A DNA stretch of 64,000 nt from Adlercreutzia murintestinalis. Its GTDB lineage: Bacteria > Actinomycetota > Coriobacteriia > Coriobacteriales > Eggerthellaceae. Numbering within the stretch: position 1 is the stretch's first letter; each line of letters begins with the position of its first letter. The translations under genes and the position numbers were made by a program. The notes under the pieces were generated by a model, which worked only from the letters and a program-made list of their open reading frames with translations, made no database searches and had not been told where the DNA came from. The stretch lies in assembly GCF_943192905.1 (NCBI RefSeq), contig NZ_CALPCC010000007.1, positions 1 through 64,000 of the forward strand. The letters are read 5' to 3'. Positions 1-8,127 of this stretch are shown in pieces.

Positions 1-191
1 CAACTTTTAGCCATGGTTTTCCCATCGTGATCTGGGAATTGTTGGCCATTCCGGACACACTTTTTGAGAATTAACCCCGATTTTCAAAGCACCATCCCCA
101 TGACAATATCTTTTGAGAGAGCATTTTCTGCGAGCACGCTTTTTGCGATAGCACCCCGTATGACAACTCGTACGCGTTAGTGTTTTTCGAT

Positions 192-638
192 TTACAACGC
201 AATATCGTCGTACACGAGGCCACGCTCATCTTGCAGCTTCAACAGAACAGCTTCCGCCGTCATGGTAGGCACAGGCCCTCGCTGCATCATTTCAGAATCG
301 CGCGTGACTATGATGTCAGCACCAATATGCTTGGTTGAAGCGGCGATCAGATAATCCTCCACATCAGGCCAATCTGATTCGAGGGCCGCACGCAGATCAG
401 ATGCATACGTTCCGCAGGGCAAAAGCATGTCGAGCGTAGCCAGCAGGGCGTTCTTGACCGCCCGCTTGGATGCCTCTTTCCTGAGCACACAAAAGGCGTC
501 TGCGTACGACTGAGCGCTGACCCACAGCTGAACATCCCCGAACACTGCCGCAATGCACAACTTGCGAACATCCTCGGCATAAGGCGCCCGATCAGCAACC
601 AAATCTATGAGAATATTAGTATCAAGCAGCAGTTTCAT
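192..638 (-). CDS. PIN-domain ribonuclease toxin
   Basis: PIN-domain protein of 148 residues, the likely RNase toxin of a type II toxin-antitoxin pair. The N-terminus MKLLLDTNILIDL carries the first conserved acidic residue (Asp6). Further acidic residues follow in the SDWPDVEDYLIA stretch and in VTRDSE near the C-terminus, the usual PIN metal-binding layout. A longer frame opens at 686, but the start at 638 is preferred because it begins exactly at the PIN fold and overlaps the end of the upstream antitoxin gene by 17 bp, which suggests translational coupling. Toxicity and target RNA are inferred from the family only. Confidence 0.85.
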   Translation of the reverse strand: MKLLLDTNILIDLVADRAPYAEDVRKLCIAAVFGDVQLWVSAQSYADAFCVLRKEASKRAVKNALLATLDMLLPCGTYASDLRAALESDWPDVEDYLIAASTKHIGADIIVTRDSEMMQRGPVPTMTAEAVLLKLQDERGLVYDDIAL

Positions 639-942
639 GGCGGCTCTCTCGAGCGGCGCAGATAGCTTGCTTGTCATACGAGACATCTGCGGGAATGCTC
701 ACGTTCAGCGTGCAATCGTGAAGGAAACCTTTCAGGAAGTCAGCCTTCTCTTTCGAGAGAGTGCGCGCGTTTGCGTCGACTGCGTTGGCGCCCGAGGCTG
801 CACAAGGGAGCGTTTGCTCTTTGAGCACGTATTCAAATGCTGAGGTTATCAGCTCGCTAACCGTGGCGCCCAGCGCTTCCAGCTGCGCGCTACCGCGTTC
901 GTAGAGCGCATCCGAGACGCGTGCCGACACCATCTTGCTCAT
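622..942 (-). CDS. RHH/RelB-like antitoxin partner of the PIN toxin
   Basis: A 106-residue protein directly upstream of and overlapping the PIN toxin. The N-terminus (MSKMVSARVSDALYERGSAQ) looks like a ribbon-helix-helix DNA-binding segment of the RelB/DinJ type, followed by a helix (LEALGATVSELITSAFEYVL). The C-terminal half would be the toxin-neutralising tail. An ATG with an AAAGGAGAT-type ribosome binding site supports the start. By analogy with other pairs it probably represses its own operon. The family assignment rests on sequence pattern and gene order. Confidence 0.7.
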   Translation of the reverse strand: MSKMVSARVSDALYERGSAQLEALGATVSELITSAFEYVLKEQTLPCAASGANAVDANARTLSKEKADFLKGFLHDCTLNVSIPADVSYDKQAICAARESRHETAA

Positions 943-1163
943 ACCGATCTCCTTTGTATGACGTATGACACATTATATCAGAAATTTGGGATTTCCGATC
1001 TACCACTATCGAGGGTGCAAGACAGGGACGATTACGCCCTGATCGACCTATAGGAGCGATCAAGCGGCTATCCGTTCGAATGAATGGACGAACGGGCAGT
1101 TAGGCGGCTAACAGGCGACCGAGCGGTTCACCAAATGAGCGACCAGGCAAATGGCTGAAAACC

Positions 1164-1183
1164 GATCGGCTGGCTGGCCGATC
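1164..1183 (-). terminator. Candidate terminator after the ACT-domain gene
   Basis: Perfect 7-bp stem (GATCGGC at 1164-1170, GCCGATC at 1177-1183) with a 6-nt loop. On the minus strand it is followed by GGTTTTC. It lies about 20 bp beyond the stop of the ACT-domain gene. The short U run makes it only moderately convincing. Confidence 0.45.
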
Positions 1184-1204
1184 TAACGGTCGAGCGAATA
1201 ACCG

Positions 1205-1480
1205 TTAGATCTCGTGCATGAAGCGGAACACGTCTTCGCGCTGAATGGTGATCTGCGTACCCAGTTCGCGCCCGGCAGCGTTCAGGCGCTCCTGCACCGT
1301 GTTGAAATCGGCTGCTTCGGGTACCAACGTCACCAACATGGTCATGCTGAATATTTCATCCTCACCCAAAATGGTCTGGTTGATATCGTCGATGTTGGCA
1401 CCGCATTCAGTCAACACGGTGGCCACGGCCGCCACGATGCCGGTGCGGTCCTTGCCCAGCACAGAGATGACGCATTTCAT
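1205..1480 (-). CDS. ACT-domain protein (UPF0237 type)
   Basis: A 91-residue single ACT domain beginning MKCVISVLGKDRTGIVAAVA, which matches the UPF0237 / GcvR-like family of small amino-acid-sensing proteins. The glycine-containing loop between first strand and first helix (GKDRTGIVA) is the usual ligand site of ACT domains. In other bacteria this family often sits beside a DUF711 (PFL-like) gene. No such partner is present here, so the role is unclear. The stop codon lies inside an 8-bp inverted repeat (1183-1190 with 1201-1208). Confidence 0.85.
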   Translation of the reverse strand: MKCVISVLGKDRTGIVAAVATVLTECGANIDDINQTILGEDEIFSMTMLVTLVPEAADFNTVQERLNAAGRELGTQITIQREDVFRFMHEI

Positions 1481-1585
1481 GATTCAGCCTTTCGGTTGGT
1501 TTCGCATCGTCCCATTATACGATGGACGCGCGGCGCCACGGTCTGACCTTGCGGCACGCATGCAGCAACCGAGCCGCGCAACAAC

Positions 1586-2146
1586 CTAACCGCGCAACAG
1601 CGACAGCGCTTCGGCGCGCGTGTCCGAATGAGTGGCGAACGCCCCGCGCACCGCACTGGTCGTGGTCAGCGCACCCGGCTTCTTCACGCCACGCATGCTC
1701 ATGCACAGATGCTCCGCTTCCATTACCACGATGACCCCGCGCGGCGTCAGCTGCTCCATCAGCGTGTCGGCGACCTGCGTAGTCAGCCGTTCTTGCACCT
1801 GCGGACGCTTCGCGAACGCATCCACCAGGCGCGCCAACTTCGACAGTCCACAGATGCGGCCGCTCGACCCAGGGATGTACGCGATGTGCGCATGCCCAAA
1901 GAAGGGTACTAGGTGATGCTCGCACATGCTATAGAATGGAATGCTGCGCACGAGCACCATCTCTTCGTGCCCCTCATCGAACGTTTTCAGGAAATGGTTG
2001 GTGGGGTCCTCGGCCAGCCCTGCAAACACCTCTTCATACATGCGCGCTACCCGCGCCGGGGTCTCGCGCAGTCCTTCGCGGTCGGGGTCTTCGCCTACCC
2101 CTTCCAGAATCAGCCGCACACCCTCTTCGATCTTGCGTGTATCCAT
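1586..2146 (-). CDS. folE: GTP cyclohydrolase I
   Basis: GTP cyclohydrolase I converts GTP to 7,8-dihydroneopterin triphosphate, the first step to tetrahydrofolate (and in some bacteria to queuosine). The 186-residue protein has the family's zinc-site motifs [12 protein letters not shown] and HLCMSMRG and the expected length. The frame is open for another 79 codons upstream, but the ATG at 2144-2146 is preceded by an AGAGGAAC ribosome binding site and matches the normal N-terminus ([20 protein letters not shown]). No other folate gene is adjacent. A queuosine-precursor transporter (queT) lies far away at 47.7 kb. Confidence 0.96.
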   Translation of the reverse strand: MDTRKIEEGVRLILEGVGEDPDREGLRETPARVARMYEEVFAGLAEDPTNHFLKTFDEGHEEMVLVRSIPFYSMCEHHLVPFFGHAHIAYIPGSSGRICGLSKLARLVDAFAKRPQVQERLTTQVADTLMEQLTPRGVIVVMEAEHLCMSMRGVKKPGALTTTSAVRGAFATHSDTRAEALSLLRG

Positions 2147-2220
2147 GTGAGTTCCTCTTCTCTTCATGAGCGCACCCGAGCGGCGGCCCGGCACGCACGC
2201 GCGTTCAACATTGCCGCCCG

Positions 2221-3006
2221 TCACAGTTCCAATTCCAGCCCAACTGGGCAATGATCGCTGCCATACACCTCGTCGTAGATGCTCGCATCCGCGATGCGGG
2301 GCGCAAGGCTCTCGCTTACGAGGAAGTAGTCGATGCGCCAGCCCGCATTCGTGCGCCGCGCTTTGCGCAGGTAGCTCCACCACGTATAGCGGCCGGTCGC
2401 GTCAGGATGTACGCGGCGGAACGTGTCCACGAAACCGGCTGATTGCAGCTCGGTCATCTTGCCGCGCTCTTCATCGCTGAAACCCGACTTGCCGCGGTTG
2501 GGGCCGGGATTCTTCAGGTCGATATCGTTGTGCGCCACATTGAAATCGCCGCACATGACCACCGGCTTGCCCACCGTGTGCGTGCCATCGGGCAGCGTAC
2601 CTGCCTCCAGGCCCTTGCAGAAGTCGCGGAAGGCGTCGTCCCATTCCATGCGATAGTCGATGCGCGCCAACTCGTTCTGCGAATTGGGCGTATAGCAATC
2701 CACGAACCAGAAGTGGTCGAATTCGCACGCCACGATGCGGCCTTCGCAATCGAAGTGCGGGATGCCCAGGCCGTGCAGCACGCGCAGCGGCTCTTCGCGG
2801 CAGAACACCGCCGTGCCGGAATAGCCCTTCTTTTCGGCGTAGCTCCAATATTGGTGGTAGCCAGGCAGGTCAAGTTCCACTTGGCCCGCCTGACATTTCG
2901 TCTCTTGCAGTGCGAACACATCGGCACCGAACTGGTCGAATGTTTCCATGAAGCCCTTGCCCAGCACCGCTCGAATGCCGTTTACGTTCCACGATATGAA
3001 CCGCAT
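2221..3006 (-). CDS. xth: Exodeoxyribonuclease III
   Basis: Exonuclease III / AP endonuclease of 261 residues, acting in base-excision repair by cutting 5' to abasic sites. It starts [18 protein letters not shown], has the catalytic region [12 protein letters not shown], and ends with IDYFLVS and the GSDHCPV motif containing the catalytic histidine. Length is normal for the ExoA/XthA family. An AGGAGGCG ribosome binding site precedes the ATG. It is followed downstream by folE with a gap of about 70 bp. Confidence 0.96.
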   Translation of the reverse strand: MRFISWNVNGIRAVLGKGFMETFDQFGADVFALQETKCQAGQVELDLPGYHQYWSYAEKKGYSGTAVFCREEPLRVLHGLGIPHFDCEGRIVACEFDHFWFVDCYTPNSQNELARIDYRMEWDDAFRDFCKGLEAGTLPDGTHTVGKPVVMCGDFNVAHNDIDLKNPGPNRGKSGFSDEERGKMTELQSAGFVDTFRRVHPDATGRYTWWSYLRKARRTNAGWRIDYFLVSESLAPRIADASIYDEVYGSDHCPVGLELEL

Positions 3007-3135
3007 GCACGCCTCCTTGGACGCCTCTCCGTTTTGACTGCGTTCGCCTCGTGGTCGCTGAGCTGTCTTGACGTCTCAACCGTTCTCGTCGTTCGCGACC
3101 ATTTCGCCTTCTTCATGGTTTCGCAGCCAAAAGAA

Positions 3136-3151
3136 TGCTTCACGTGAAACA
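3136..3151. promoter_or_regulatory. parS-like site, one mismatch
   Basis: TGCTTCACGTGAAACA, differing at one position from the bacterial parS consensus TGTTTCACGTGAAACA, the centromere site bound by ParB. Intergenic, and first of five such sites within 2.6 kb. Confidence 0.8.
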
Positions 3152-3230
3152 TTCTACACGCAGCGAACGCGGCCGCGCGTGAAGCGCGTTGGCTTTCGCT
3201 GGCTTCATTCTGCCGTGGCCACATGTGGAA

Positions 3231-3291
3231 CGCGCCGCTTTGCCGCCTCATCTCAGCGTGCCTGAACGTGAAGCGCGCCGCTTTGCCGCCT
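3231..3291. repeat. 18-bp direct repeat
   Basis: The 18-mer CGCGCCGCTTTGCCGCCT occurs exactly at 3231-3248 and 3274-3291, spaced 43 bp, just beyond the 3' end of rlmH. Function unknown; it may be a simple local duplication. Confidence 0.7.
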
Positions 3292-3311
3292 TTCACCGCT
3301 CTTCGCCATCT

Positions 3312-3782
3312 TCATTTGTGGTACGGTTCGCCGCGATTGATCTTGAAGGCGCGGTAGAGTTGTTCGAGCAGCACGACGCGCGCAAGGTTGTGCGGCAGCG
3401 TGATAGGACCGAAGGACACGCGCATGTCGGCTCGGGCTTCCACCGTGCGCGCCACTCCGTGACTGCCGCCGATGATGAACGCGATGGTGCTGCGACCCGA
3501 AAGCGCTAGGTCGTCCAACTTGGCGGCCAGCTGCTCGCTTGAGAACTCCTTCGCGCGAATGGCGAGCAAAATGGTGAACGCATCGGAGGGAACGGCGCGC
3601 AGAATGGCGTCGGCCTCGCGATCGAGCGCCTGTGCAACGCCGCAATGCGAAGGATCCACGTCGGGGATTTCAACCACCGCCACCTCGGCATATGCGCTCA
3701 AGCGCTTGAGGTACTCGTCGCACGCTTGCGCCCAGAAGCGCTCTTTCAGCTTGCCGACCGCCACGATGTTGATGCGCATCAT
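3312..3782 (-). CDS. rlmH: 23S rRNA (pseudouridine-1915 N3)-methyltransferase RlmH
   Basis: RlmH is a SPOUT-fold methyltransferase that methylates pseudouridine 1915 in helix 69 of 23S rRNA. The protein has 156 residues (normal), starts MRINIVAVGKLKERFW after one extra Met, has the SAM-binding knot motif FIIGGSHGV, and ends LYRAFKINRGEPYHK, all hallmark RlmH features. Its ATG overlaps the stop of murT-gatD (ATGA at 3779-3782), implying translational coupling. rlmH is commonly near the replication origin, which fits the parS cluster. Confidence 0.96.
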   Translation of the reverse strand: MMRINIVAVGKLKERFWAQACDEYLKRLSAYAEVAVVEIPDVDPSHCGVAQALDREADAILRAVPSDAFTILLAIRAKEFSSEQLAAKLDDLALSGRSTIAFIIGGSHGVARTVEARADMRVSFGPITLPHNLARVVLLEQLYRAFKINRGEPYHK

Positions 3783-6526
3783 CGGCCGGGTCCCTTTGCG
3801 ATCTCCTGCTCGATCTTGCGCTCGATTCTACGCTCAGACGCACCGAGCTCTTGCTCGACGCGCTTGAGCTTTCTCTGCACGCCCATCTCAGTACCTTTAG
3901 GAATCAGCTTGGCGGCTAAAGCGGCGTTCGCGGCTAGCTCGACCGCGTCATCAAGCGGCTCGATGATGGGCGTGGGGGCGCCGGTACGCAGAGCATTGTG
4001 CGAGAGCGCGCGTTCCAGCAGCCAGTCGGCAACCTCCGGGTTTTTCGCCAACAACGTGCCATGTAGATAGGTGCCCAGTACGTTGCGATAGAGCGCGCCG
4101 TCAGCGTGGTCGGCGTCGTTGTTGCCATGACCCGTGCGGCTGATCACGCGGCCGAACGGCTGCACGCCTGCGCCCAAATAAGTGCGGCTCGCATGGTTCT
4201 CGTAGCCGATGACCGGGTGCTCGGCGGTCGGCGATGCCAGCGCAATGTTGTCGATCAGGCGATCAGTGGAGGTGCCCGCGCGGCGCGTTTCGATATCGAG
4301 CACGCCCAAGCCAGGCGCTTCGCCGTCGGGAGACAACCATGTATGGCCCAGGATCTGATAGCCGCCGCAAATGGCGAGCACCGGGCCGCCCTCTTCCACA
4401 TAGCGCGCGATGCCCTCGCGCATGCCCATCAGCTGTTCGGCTGCCAGCGTTTGCTCGCGGTCGGGACCGCCCCCCAAGAACAGCAGGTCAACCTCGTCGA
4501 AATTGATGGTCTGGCCGTGCTCCACGCGCCGCACCTCTACCGGAATGCCGCGCCAGCGGAGCCGCTGTTCCAGAATGCGCACGTTGCCGCCATCGCCATA
4601 CAGGTTCAGCAGGTCGGGGAATAGGTGCGCGATGACCACCGGTTCACGCTCGCGTGCTCCCCTTGCGCCTTCGCACGTCCCTAATGTTTCACGTGAAACA
4701 TGTTCAGCATTCTTATTATGTAATAGTTCGTCTACTGTGCTGTAATTCACCTCAGTTGATGTTTCACGTGAAACACTCGATTGGGCAGCATTGAATTGAA
4801 CAGCTGGGCGCTCTTTCTGCAAACGCTCAAGTTCGGCGCGCACGGGCGCCAGCGCAGTGTAGTTGGCGATCGCATACACATCGGCGTCGGTCGGCATGCA
4901 GCTTGAAGTGGCAGCTGCGTTCGCACCGCCACCGGCCGTTCGGCCTAGCATGTCCTCGCCGTTCACTCCGTCGGCCATGCGGGTTCTCTCGTCCACGCGA
5001 ACGGCCCCACGCTGCGCAGTATTCTCGATGGCCGCGAACACATCTTCCATGGTCTCTATCAGCTCGGCCTGCACGCCTGCATATTTCAGGCGCACCTGCA
5101 AATCGTGCTTGCGCTCGCCCCCCGCGAACACGCGTGCGTGCGGCAACCGGCCTAACTCTTCAAAGTCGATATCCCAGATCCACGAGATGTCATGCCCGTC
5201 CACATCGCGATCGTTGATGAAGAACGCGATGGCACAGGCGGGCGACTCGCTCGCACCCGTTGCAGCCGCGTCCGGTACGATCGCACTGGGCGCAATCGTA
5301 CCGGACGTAGGCGCGCTAGGCGCAGGCGCACCAGACGTAGGCGCATCAACCGCAACCACATTAGACGCAGTCGTGTCGGACGCAGGCGCATCCATCGCAG
5401 GTACAGCAAGCGCCTGCTGCACCACGATGCGCAGATTCTGGTTGAAGCCGGTCGGATTCTTCGCCAGATTCAACAGCGTGCGATGACTGCCCACCGAGAA
5501 CTCTTGCAGCCGCCCGTTATGCGGGTCAAACGCATCGATCGCAGCCTGAATATCGGCAGGCGAGCACCCCATGCAGGTGGCCGCAGCAGCCACCGCCAGC
5601 ATGTTGTACACCATGTAGCTGCCCGCAAGGTGCGTATGCACGGGGAACACCACCGCAGATGTTTCACGTGAAACATTTTCTGCTGTATGCAAACGCTGTT
5701 CTCCCGTTTCATCTGCGTGGGTCTCGCATGTTTCACGTGAAACATCGAAGGTCAAGTCGGTTGCGGTGAAGCGAATGTTCGTGGCGGCGAAATCCAGCGC
5801 GGGGCGCGCAAACCCGCACTGCGGACACCGATACGCGCCCAACTGGCCATACTGGCGAAACTCGTACTGCAACATGCTGCTGCACCGCTGGCACATGGTG
5901 GTATCGCTGACCGCGTTCTGCTCAAGATGCATCGGCTCGGCCGTGCCGAACGCCACCGACCGTGTACCCTCGCGCCCGGGAAGCGCCGCCGCCCGCTCGG
6001 CCACCATGGCACACAGCGGATCGTCCGCATTGAAGATCAGCACCGTATCGGGGCTTTTCCCCAACGCCTCCACGATGACATCTTGAATGTGGTCGATCTC
6101 GCCACAGCGGTCCAGCTGGTCGCGAAACAAGTTCAACAGCACCAAAAAGCGGGGCTGCAGCGCTGGCAGGCTCTTGCCCAGCCACAGCTCATCGCTTTCG
6201 ATAACGCCCCAATCGGCGCCACGGCATTCCAGAAGCGCGCTTGCCACCCCATATGCCAAATTCGCGCCCGTACGATTGCAGCACACCGACGCGCCGGATC
6301 GCTGCATGCAATCGGCGAGCAGATTGTTCACCGTGGTCTTGCCGTTGGTGCCGGTCACCATGATCGCGCCCCGCCGCAACACGCCACGCGCCTCTGCGAT
6401 CGCCTGCGGGTCCAGCTTCAACGCCACTTTGCCCGGCAGGTTCGCACCCGGGCGCCGCGCCACATGCGTCAGCCCCCAATGGAGTCCGCGCGCCGTCGCC
6501 TTCGCTATGCCGAACCGCACACTCAT
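3779..6526 (-). CDS. murT-gatD: MurT-GatD fusion: lipid II isoglutaminyl synthase in one chain
   Basis: A single 915-residue frame combines two proteins that are normally separate. Residues 1 to about 560 are MurT: Mur-ligase P-loop VTGTNGKTT (57-65), zinc ribbon with Cys212, Cys215, Cys234 and Cys237, DUF1727 motif INDRDVDGHD (437 on), and NYTAL (555). Residues about 628 to 860 are GatD, a glutamine amidotransferase with nucleophile Cys720 (LAICGGYQ) and the later TYLHG histidine motif. The complex amidates the D-Glu of lipid II. Three stretches look inserted: 261-291 and the linker 576-626, each with two parS sites encoding VSRET, and a Pro/Ala/Ser/Thr-rich stretch at 377-429. The start at 6524-6526 has a GGGAGC ribosome binding site and fits the MurT N-terminus; the frame is open to 6688. 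It overlaps rlmH by ATGA. Confidence 0.9.
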   Translation of the reverse strand: MSVRFGIAKATARGLHWGLTHVARRPGANLPGKVALKLDPQAIAEARGVLRRGAIMVTGTNGKTTVNNLLADCMQRSGASVCCNRTGANLAYGVASALLECRGADWGVIESDELWLGKSLPALQPRFLVLLNLFRDQLDRCGEIDHIQDVIVEALGKSPDTVLIFNADDPLCAMVAERAAALPGREGTRSVAFGTAEPMHLEQNAVSDTTMCQRCSSMLQYEFRQYGQLGAYRCPQCGFARPALDFAATNIRFTATDLTFDVSRETCETHADETGEQRLHTAENVSRETSAVVFPVHTHLAGSYMVYNMLAVAAAATCMGCSPADIQAAIDAFDPHNGRLQEFSVGSHRTLLNLAKNPTGFNQNLRIVVQQALAVPAMDAPASDTTASNVVAVDAPTSGAPAPSAPTSGTIAPSAIVPDAAATGASESPACAIAFFINDRDVDGHDISWIWDIDFEELGRLPHARVFAGGERKHDLQVRLKYAGVQAELIETMEDVFAAIENTAQRGAVRVDERTRMADGVNGEDMLGRTAGGGANAAATSSCMPTDADVYAIANYTALAPVRAELERLQKERPAVQFNAAQSSVSRETSTEVNYSTVDELLHNKNAEHVSRETLGTCEGARGAREREPVVIAHLFPDLLNLYGDGGNVRILEQRLRWRGIPVEVRRVEHGQTINFDEVDLLFLGGGPDREQTLAAEQLMGMREGIARYVEEGGPVLAICGGYQILGHTWLSPDGEAPGLGVLDIETRRAGTSTDRLIDNIALASPTAEHPVIGYENHASRTYLGAGVQPFGRVISRTGHGNNDADHADGALYRNVLGTYLHGTLLAKNPEVADWLLERALSHNALRTGAPTPIIEPLDDAVELAANAALAAKLIPKGTEMGVQRKLKRVEQELGASERRIERKIEQEIAKGPGR
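4685..4700. promoter_or_regulatory. parS site, perfect, inside murT-gatD
   Basis: Perfect TGTTTCACGTGAAACA in the MurT-GatD linker, read as Val-Ser-Arg-Glu-Thr. It pairs with a second copy 75 bp away (25 codons). Confidence 0.92.
4760..4775. promoter_or_regulatory. parS site, perfect, inside murT-gatD
   Basis: Perfect TGTTTCACGTGAAACA in the MurT-GatD linker, again in the VSRET frame, 75 bp from the neighbouring copy. Confidence 0.92.
5660..5675. promoter_or_regulatory. parS site, perfect, inside murT-gatD
   Basis: Perfect TGTTTCACGTGAAACA in the stretch that appears inserted in the MurT central domain, in the VSRET frame. Confidence 0.92.
5729..5744. promoter_or_regulatory. parS site, perfect, inside murT-gatD
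   Basis: Perfect TGTTTCACGTGAAACA 69 bp (23 codons) from the copy at 5660, at the other end of the same apparent insertion in MurT, also in the VSRET frame. Confidence 0.92.
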
Positions 6527-6633
6527 GCCGCTCCCGTCTTCGCCGTACCGCAGCGCCGTACCGCCCTCGCGCACATGCCCGCCAGACACGTCCGCACCAG
6601 GCAGCCGCCGCTGGAAATGCTTTCGTGACAATA

Positions 6634-6664
6634 AGTATAACCGGGCACTGCGAACATTTATAAT
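6634..6664. promoter_or_regulatory. Divergent promoter elements between murT-gatD and the transporter gene
   Basis: A perfect -10 hexamer TATAAT lies on the plus strand at 6659-6664, 43 nt before the transporter start. On the minus strand TATACT (6634-6639) could be the -10 for murT-gatD, giving a leader of about 100 nt. The -35 boxes are weak, so this is only a suggestion. Confidence 0.4.
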
Positions 6665-6706
6665 CCAAGCAACCTGCTGACCGCCCACCCAAAGATCGGA
6701 CGCCGC

Positions 6707-7981
6707 ATGGACGTTGCCCAGATCACCTCAGTCGCCATCTTCCTGATAGCGCTGGCCGTCATCATCTCTGAGAAGGTGCACCGCGCCGTGGTAGCCCTGA
6801 CCGGTGCCGCGCTCGTGCTCATGCTGGGCCTCATGCCCTTCGACGAGGCGCTCACCCATGTTGACTTCAACACGCTGGGCGTACTGTTCGGCATGATGTT
6901 GTTCATCGGCGTGGTGAAGCTGTCGGGATTGTTCGAGTTTTTGGCGGTAGAATGCGCGCATCTGGCGAAGGGCGACCCATGGCGCATCATGCTGCTGTTC
7001 GTGCTGTTGACCGCCCTGCTCTCGGCATTTTTGGACAACGTGACCACCGTGCTGCTGATCGGCCCCATGACACTCAACATCTGCAAGATGCTGAAAGTGA
7101 ACCCTGTGCCGTTCTTCATGACCGAGATCATGGCATCGAACATCGGCGGCACCGCCACGCTCATCGGCGACCCGCCCAACATCATGATCGGCTCGGCAGC
7201 GGGCTACACGTTCGTGGACTTCATCGCTGTTGACGCACCTGCGGTCGCCATCATCTTGGTAGTCATGCTGGCCGCGTTCTATCTGATGTACGGCCGCACC
7301 ATGACCGTGGCGCCGCAGGATGTGAGCGAAGTGCTGACGCTACGCCCAGCCGATTACGTGAAGGATCGGCGCCTCATGAGCATATCCATCGGCATGGTGG
7401 CCGTCGTGGCCGCTGGCTTCATGTTCCATGGGGCGCTGGGGTGGGAATCGTGCGTGATCGCGCTGGGTGCCGCCGCGCTGATCTTGCTGATCTCGCGTGC
7501 GCCCATCGACCAGGCGCTGGCACAGGTGGAATGGACCACGCTGGTGTTCTTCGCCGGGCTGTTCATCATCGTGGGCGCCATGACGGCAACCGGCGTCATC
7601 GACATGCTGGCCGATTGGCTCGTGAACGTAACAGGCGGCAATGTGTTCCTGACCATGCTGGTGTTGCTGTTCGGATCGGCCATCATCTCGGCATTCCTGG
7701 ATAACATCCCGTTCGTGGCCACCATGATCCCCATTCTGCTAGCACTGGGCGCCGATGGGATGGACGTCACGCCGCTGTGGTGGGCGGTGTCGCTGGGCGC
7801 CTGCCTGGGTGGCAACGGCACGCTCATCGGCGCGAGCGCGAACGTGGTGCTTAGCGACATTTCGCGCAAGAATGGTCACACCATCACCTTCGCGCAGTAC
7901 TTCAAAACCGGATTTCCGCTGATGTTGATGACGGTGTGCATCGCGGCGGTGTATCTGGTCTTGCGCTTCCCGCCCGCGTAA
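6707..7981 (+). CDS. ArsB/NhaD-superfamily transporter
   Basis: A 424-residue inner-membrane protein with about 11-12 hydrophobic segments arranged as two similar halves. The first half has GGTATLIGDPPNIMIG and the second GGNGTLIGASANV, the paired re-entrant-loop signatures of the ion transporter (arsenite/anion permease, Na+/H+ antiporter NhaD, P protein) superfamily. Substrate cannot be told from sequence. No arsenic-resistance genes are near, so arsenite export is not claimed. The ATG is preceded only by a weak ribosome binding site. The gene is divergent from murT-gatD. Confidence 0.85.
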   Translation: MDVAQITSVAIFLIALAVIISEKVHRAVVALTGAALVLMLGLMPFDEALTHVDFNTLGVLFGMMLFIGVVKLSGLFEFLAVECAHLAKGDPWRIMLLFVLLTALLSAFLDNVTTVLLIGPMTLNICKMLKVNPVPFFMTEIMASNIGGTATLIGDPPNIMIGSAAGYTFVDFIAVDAPAVAIILVVMLAAFYLMYGRTMTVAPQDVSEVLTLRPADYVKDRRLMSISIGMVAVVAAGFMFHGALGWESCVIALGAAALILLISRAPIDQALAQVEWTTLVFFAGLFIIVGAMTATGVIDMLADWLVNVTGGNVFLTMLVLLFGSAIISAFLDNIPFVATMIPILLALGADGMDVTPLWWAVSLGACLGGNGTLIGASANVVLSDISRKNGHTITFAQYFKTGFPLMLMTVCIAAVYLVLRFPPA

Positions 7982-8033
7982 AGGTTTTCGCGCAGGATTC
8001 CCCCAAGCGCCTGTTCAGCCGCCCGCCGCAACC

Positions 8034-8039
8034 TATAAT
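8034..8039 (+). promoter_or_regulatory. Candidate -10 element of the HTH regulator
   Basis: TATAAT about 90 nt upstream of the HTH gene; no good -35 is visible at the proper spacing. Confidence 0.35.
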
Positions 8040-8127
8040 TGCGGCCAGATTCCAACTAAAGACGGTCGCGCAACCGGCATGCTTGTCGTAATCTGCCAAG
8101 GCGAAGACCGAGCAGAAAGGTACGAAC

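Larger units (their letters stand above)
3007..3311. other. Intergenic region with a parS-like site and an 18-bp repeat
   Basis: About 305 bp between exonuclease III and rlmH without a convincing gene. It holds a one-mismatch parS-like site (3136-3151) and an exact 18-bp direct repeat, CGCGCCGCTTTGCCGCCT, at 3231-3248 and 3274-3291. A short frame here starting MFHVKH is explained by the parS-like palindrome and is not called as a gene. Confidence 0.7.

Noticed and set aside
1-191. A gene at the left edge
   Set aside because: The AT-rich 191 bp shows only short repeats (AGCACC...ATGACAA at about 89 and 151) and no coherent coding frame.
2982-3296. Small minus-strand frame containing MFHVKH upstream of exonuclease III
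   Set aside because: MFHVKH is simply the other open frame of the parS-like palindrome. The frame overlaps the xth start, has no ribosome binding site, and reads as basic low-complexity sequence.
6707-7981. Arsenite efflux pump
   Set aside because: Superfamily motifs fit ArsB, but also NhaD and anion permeases. There is no arsR, arsC or arsA nearby, so only a superfamily call is made.
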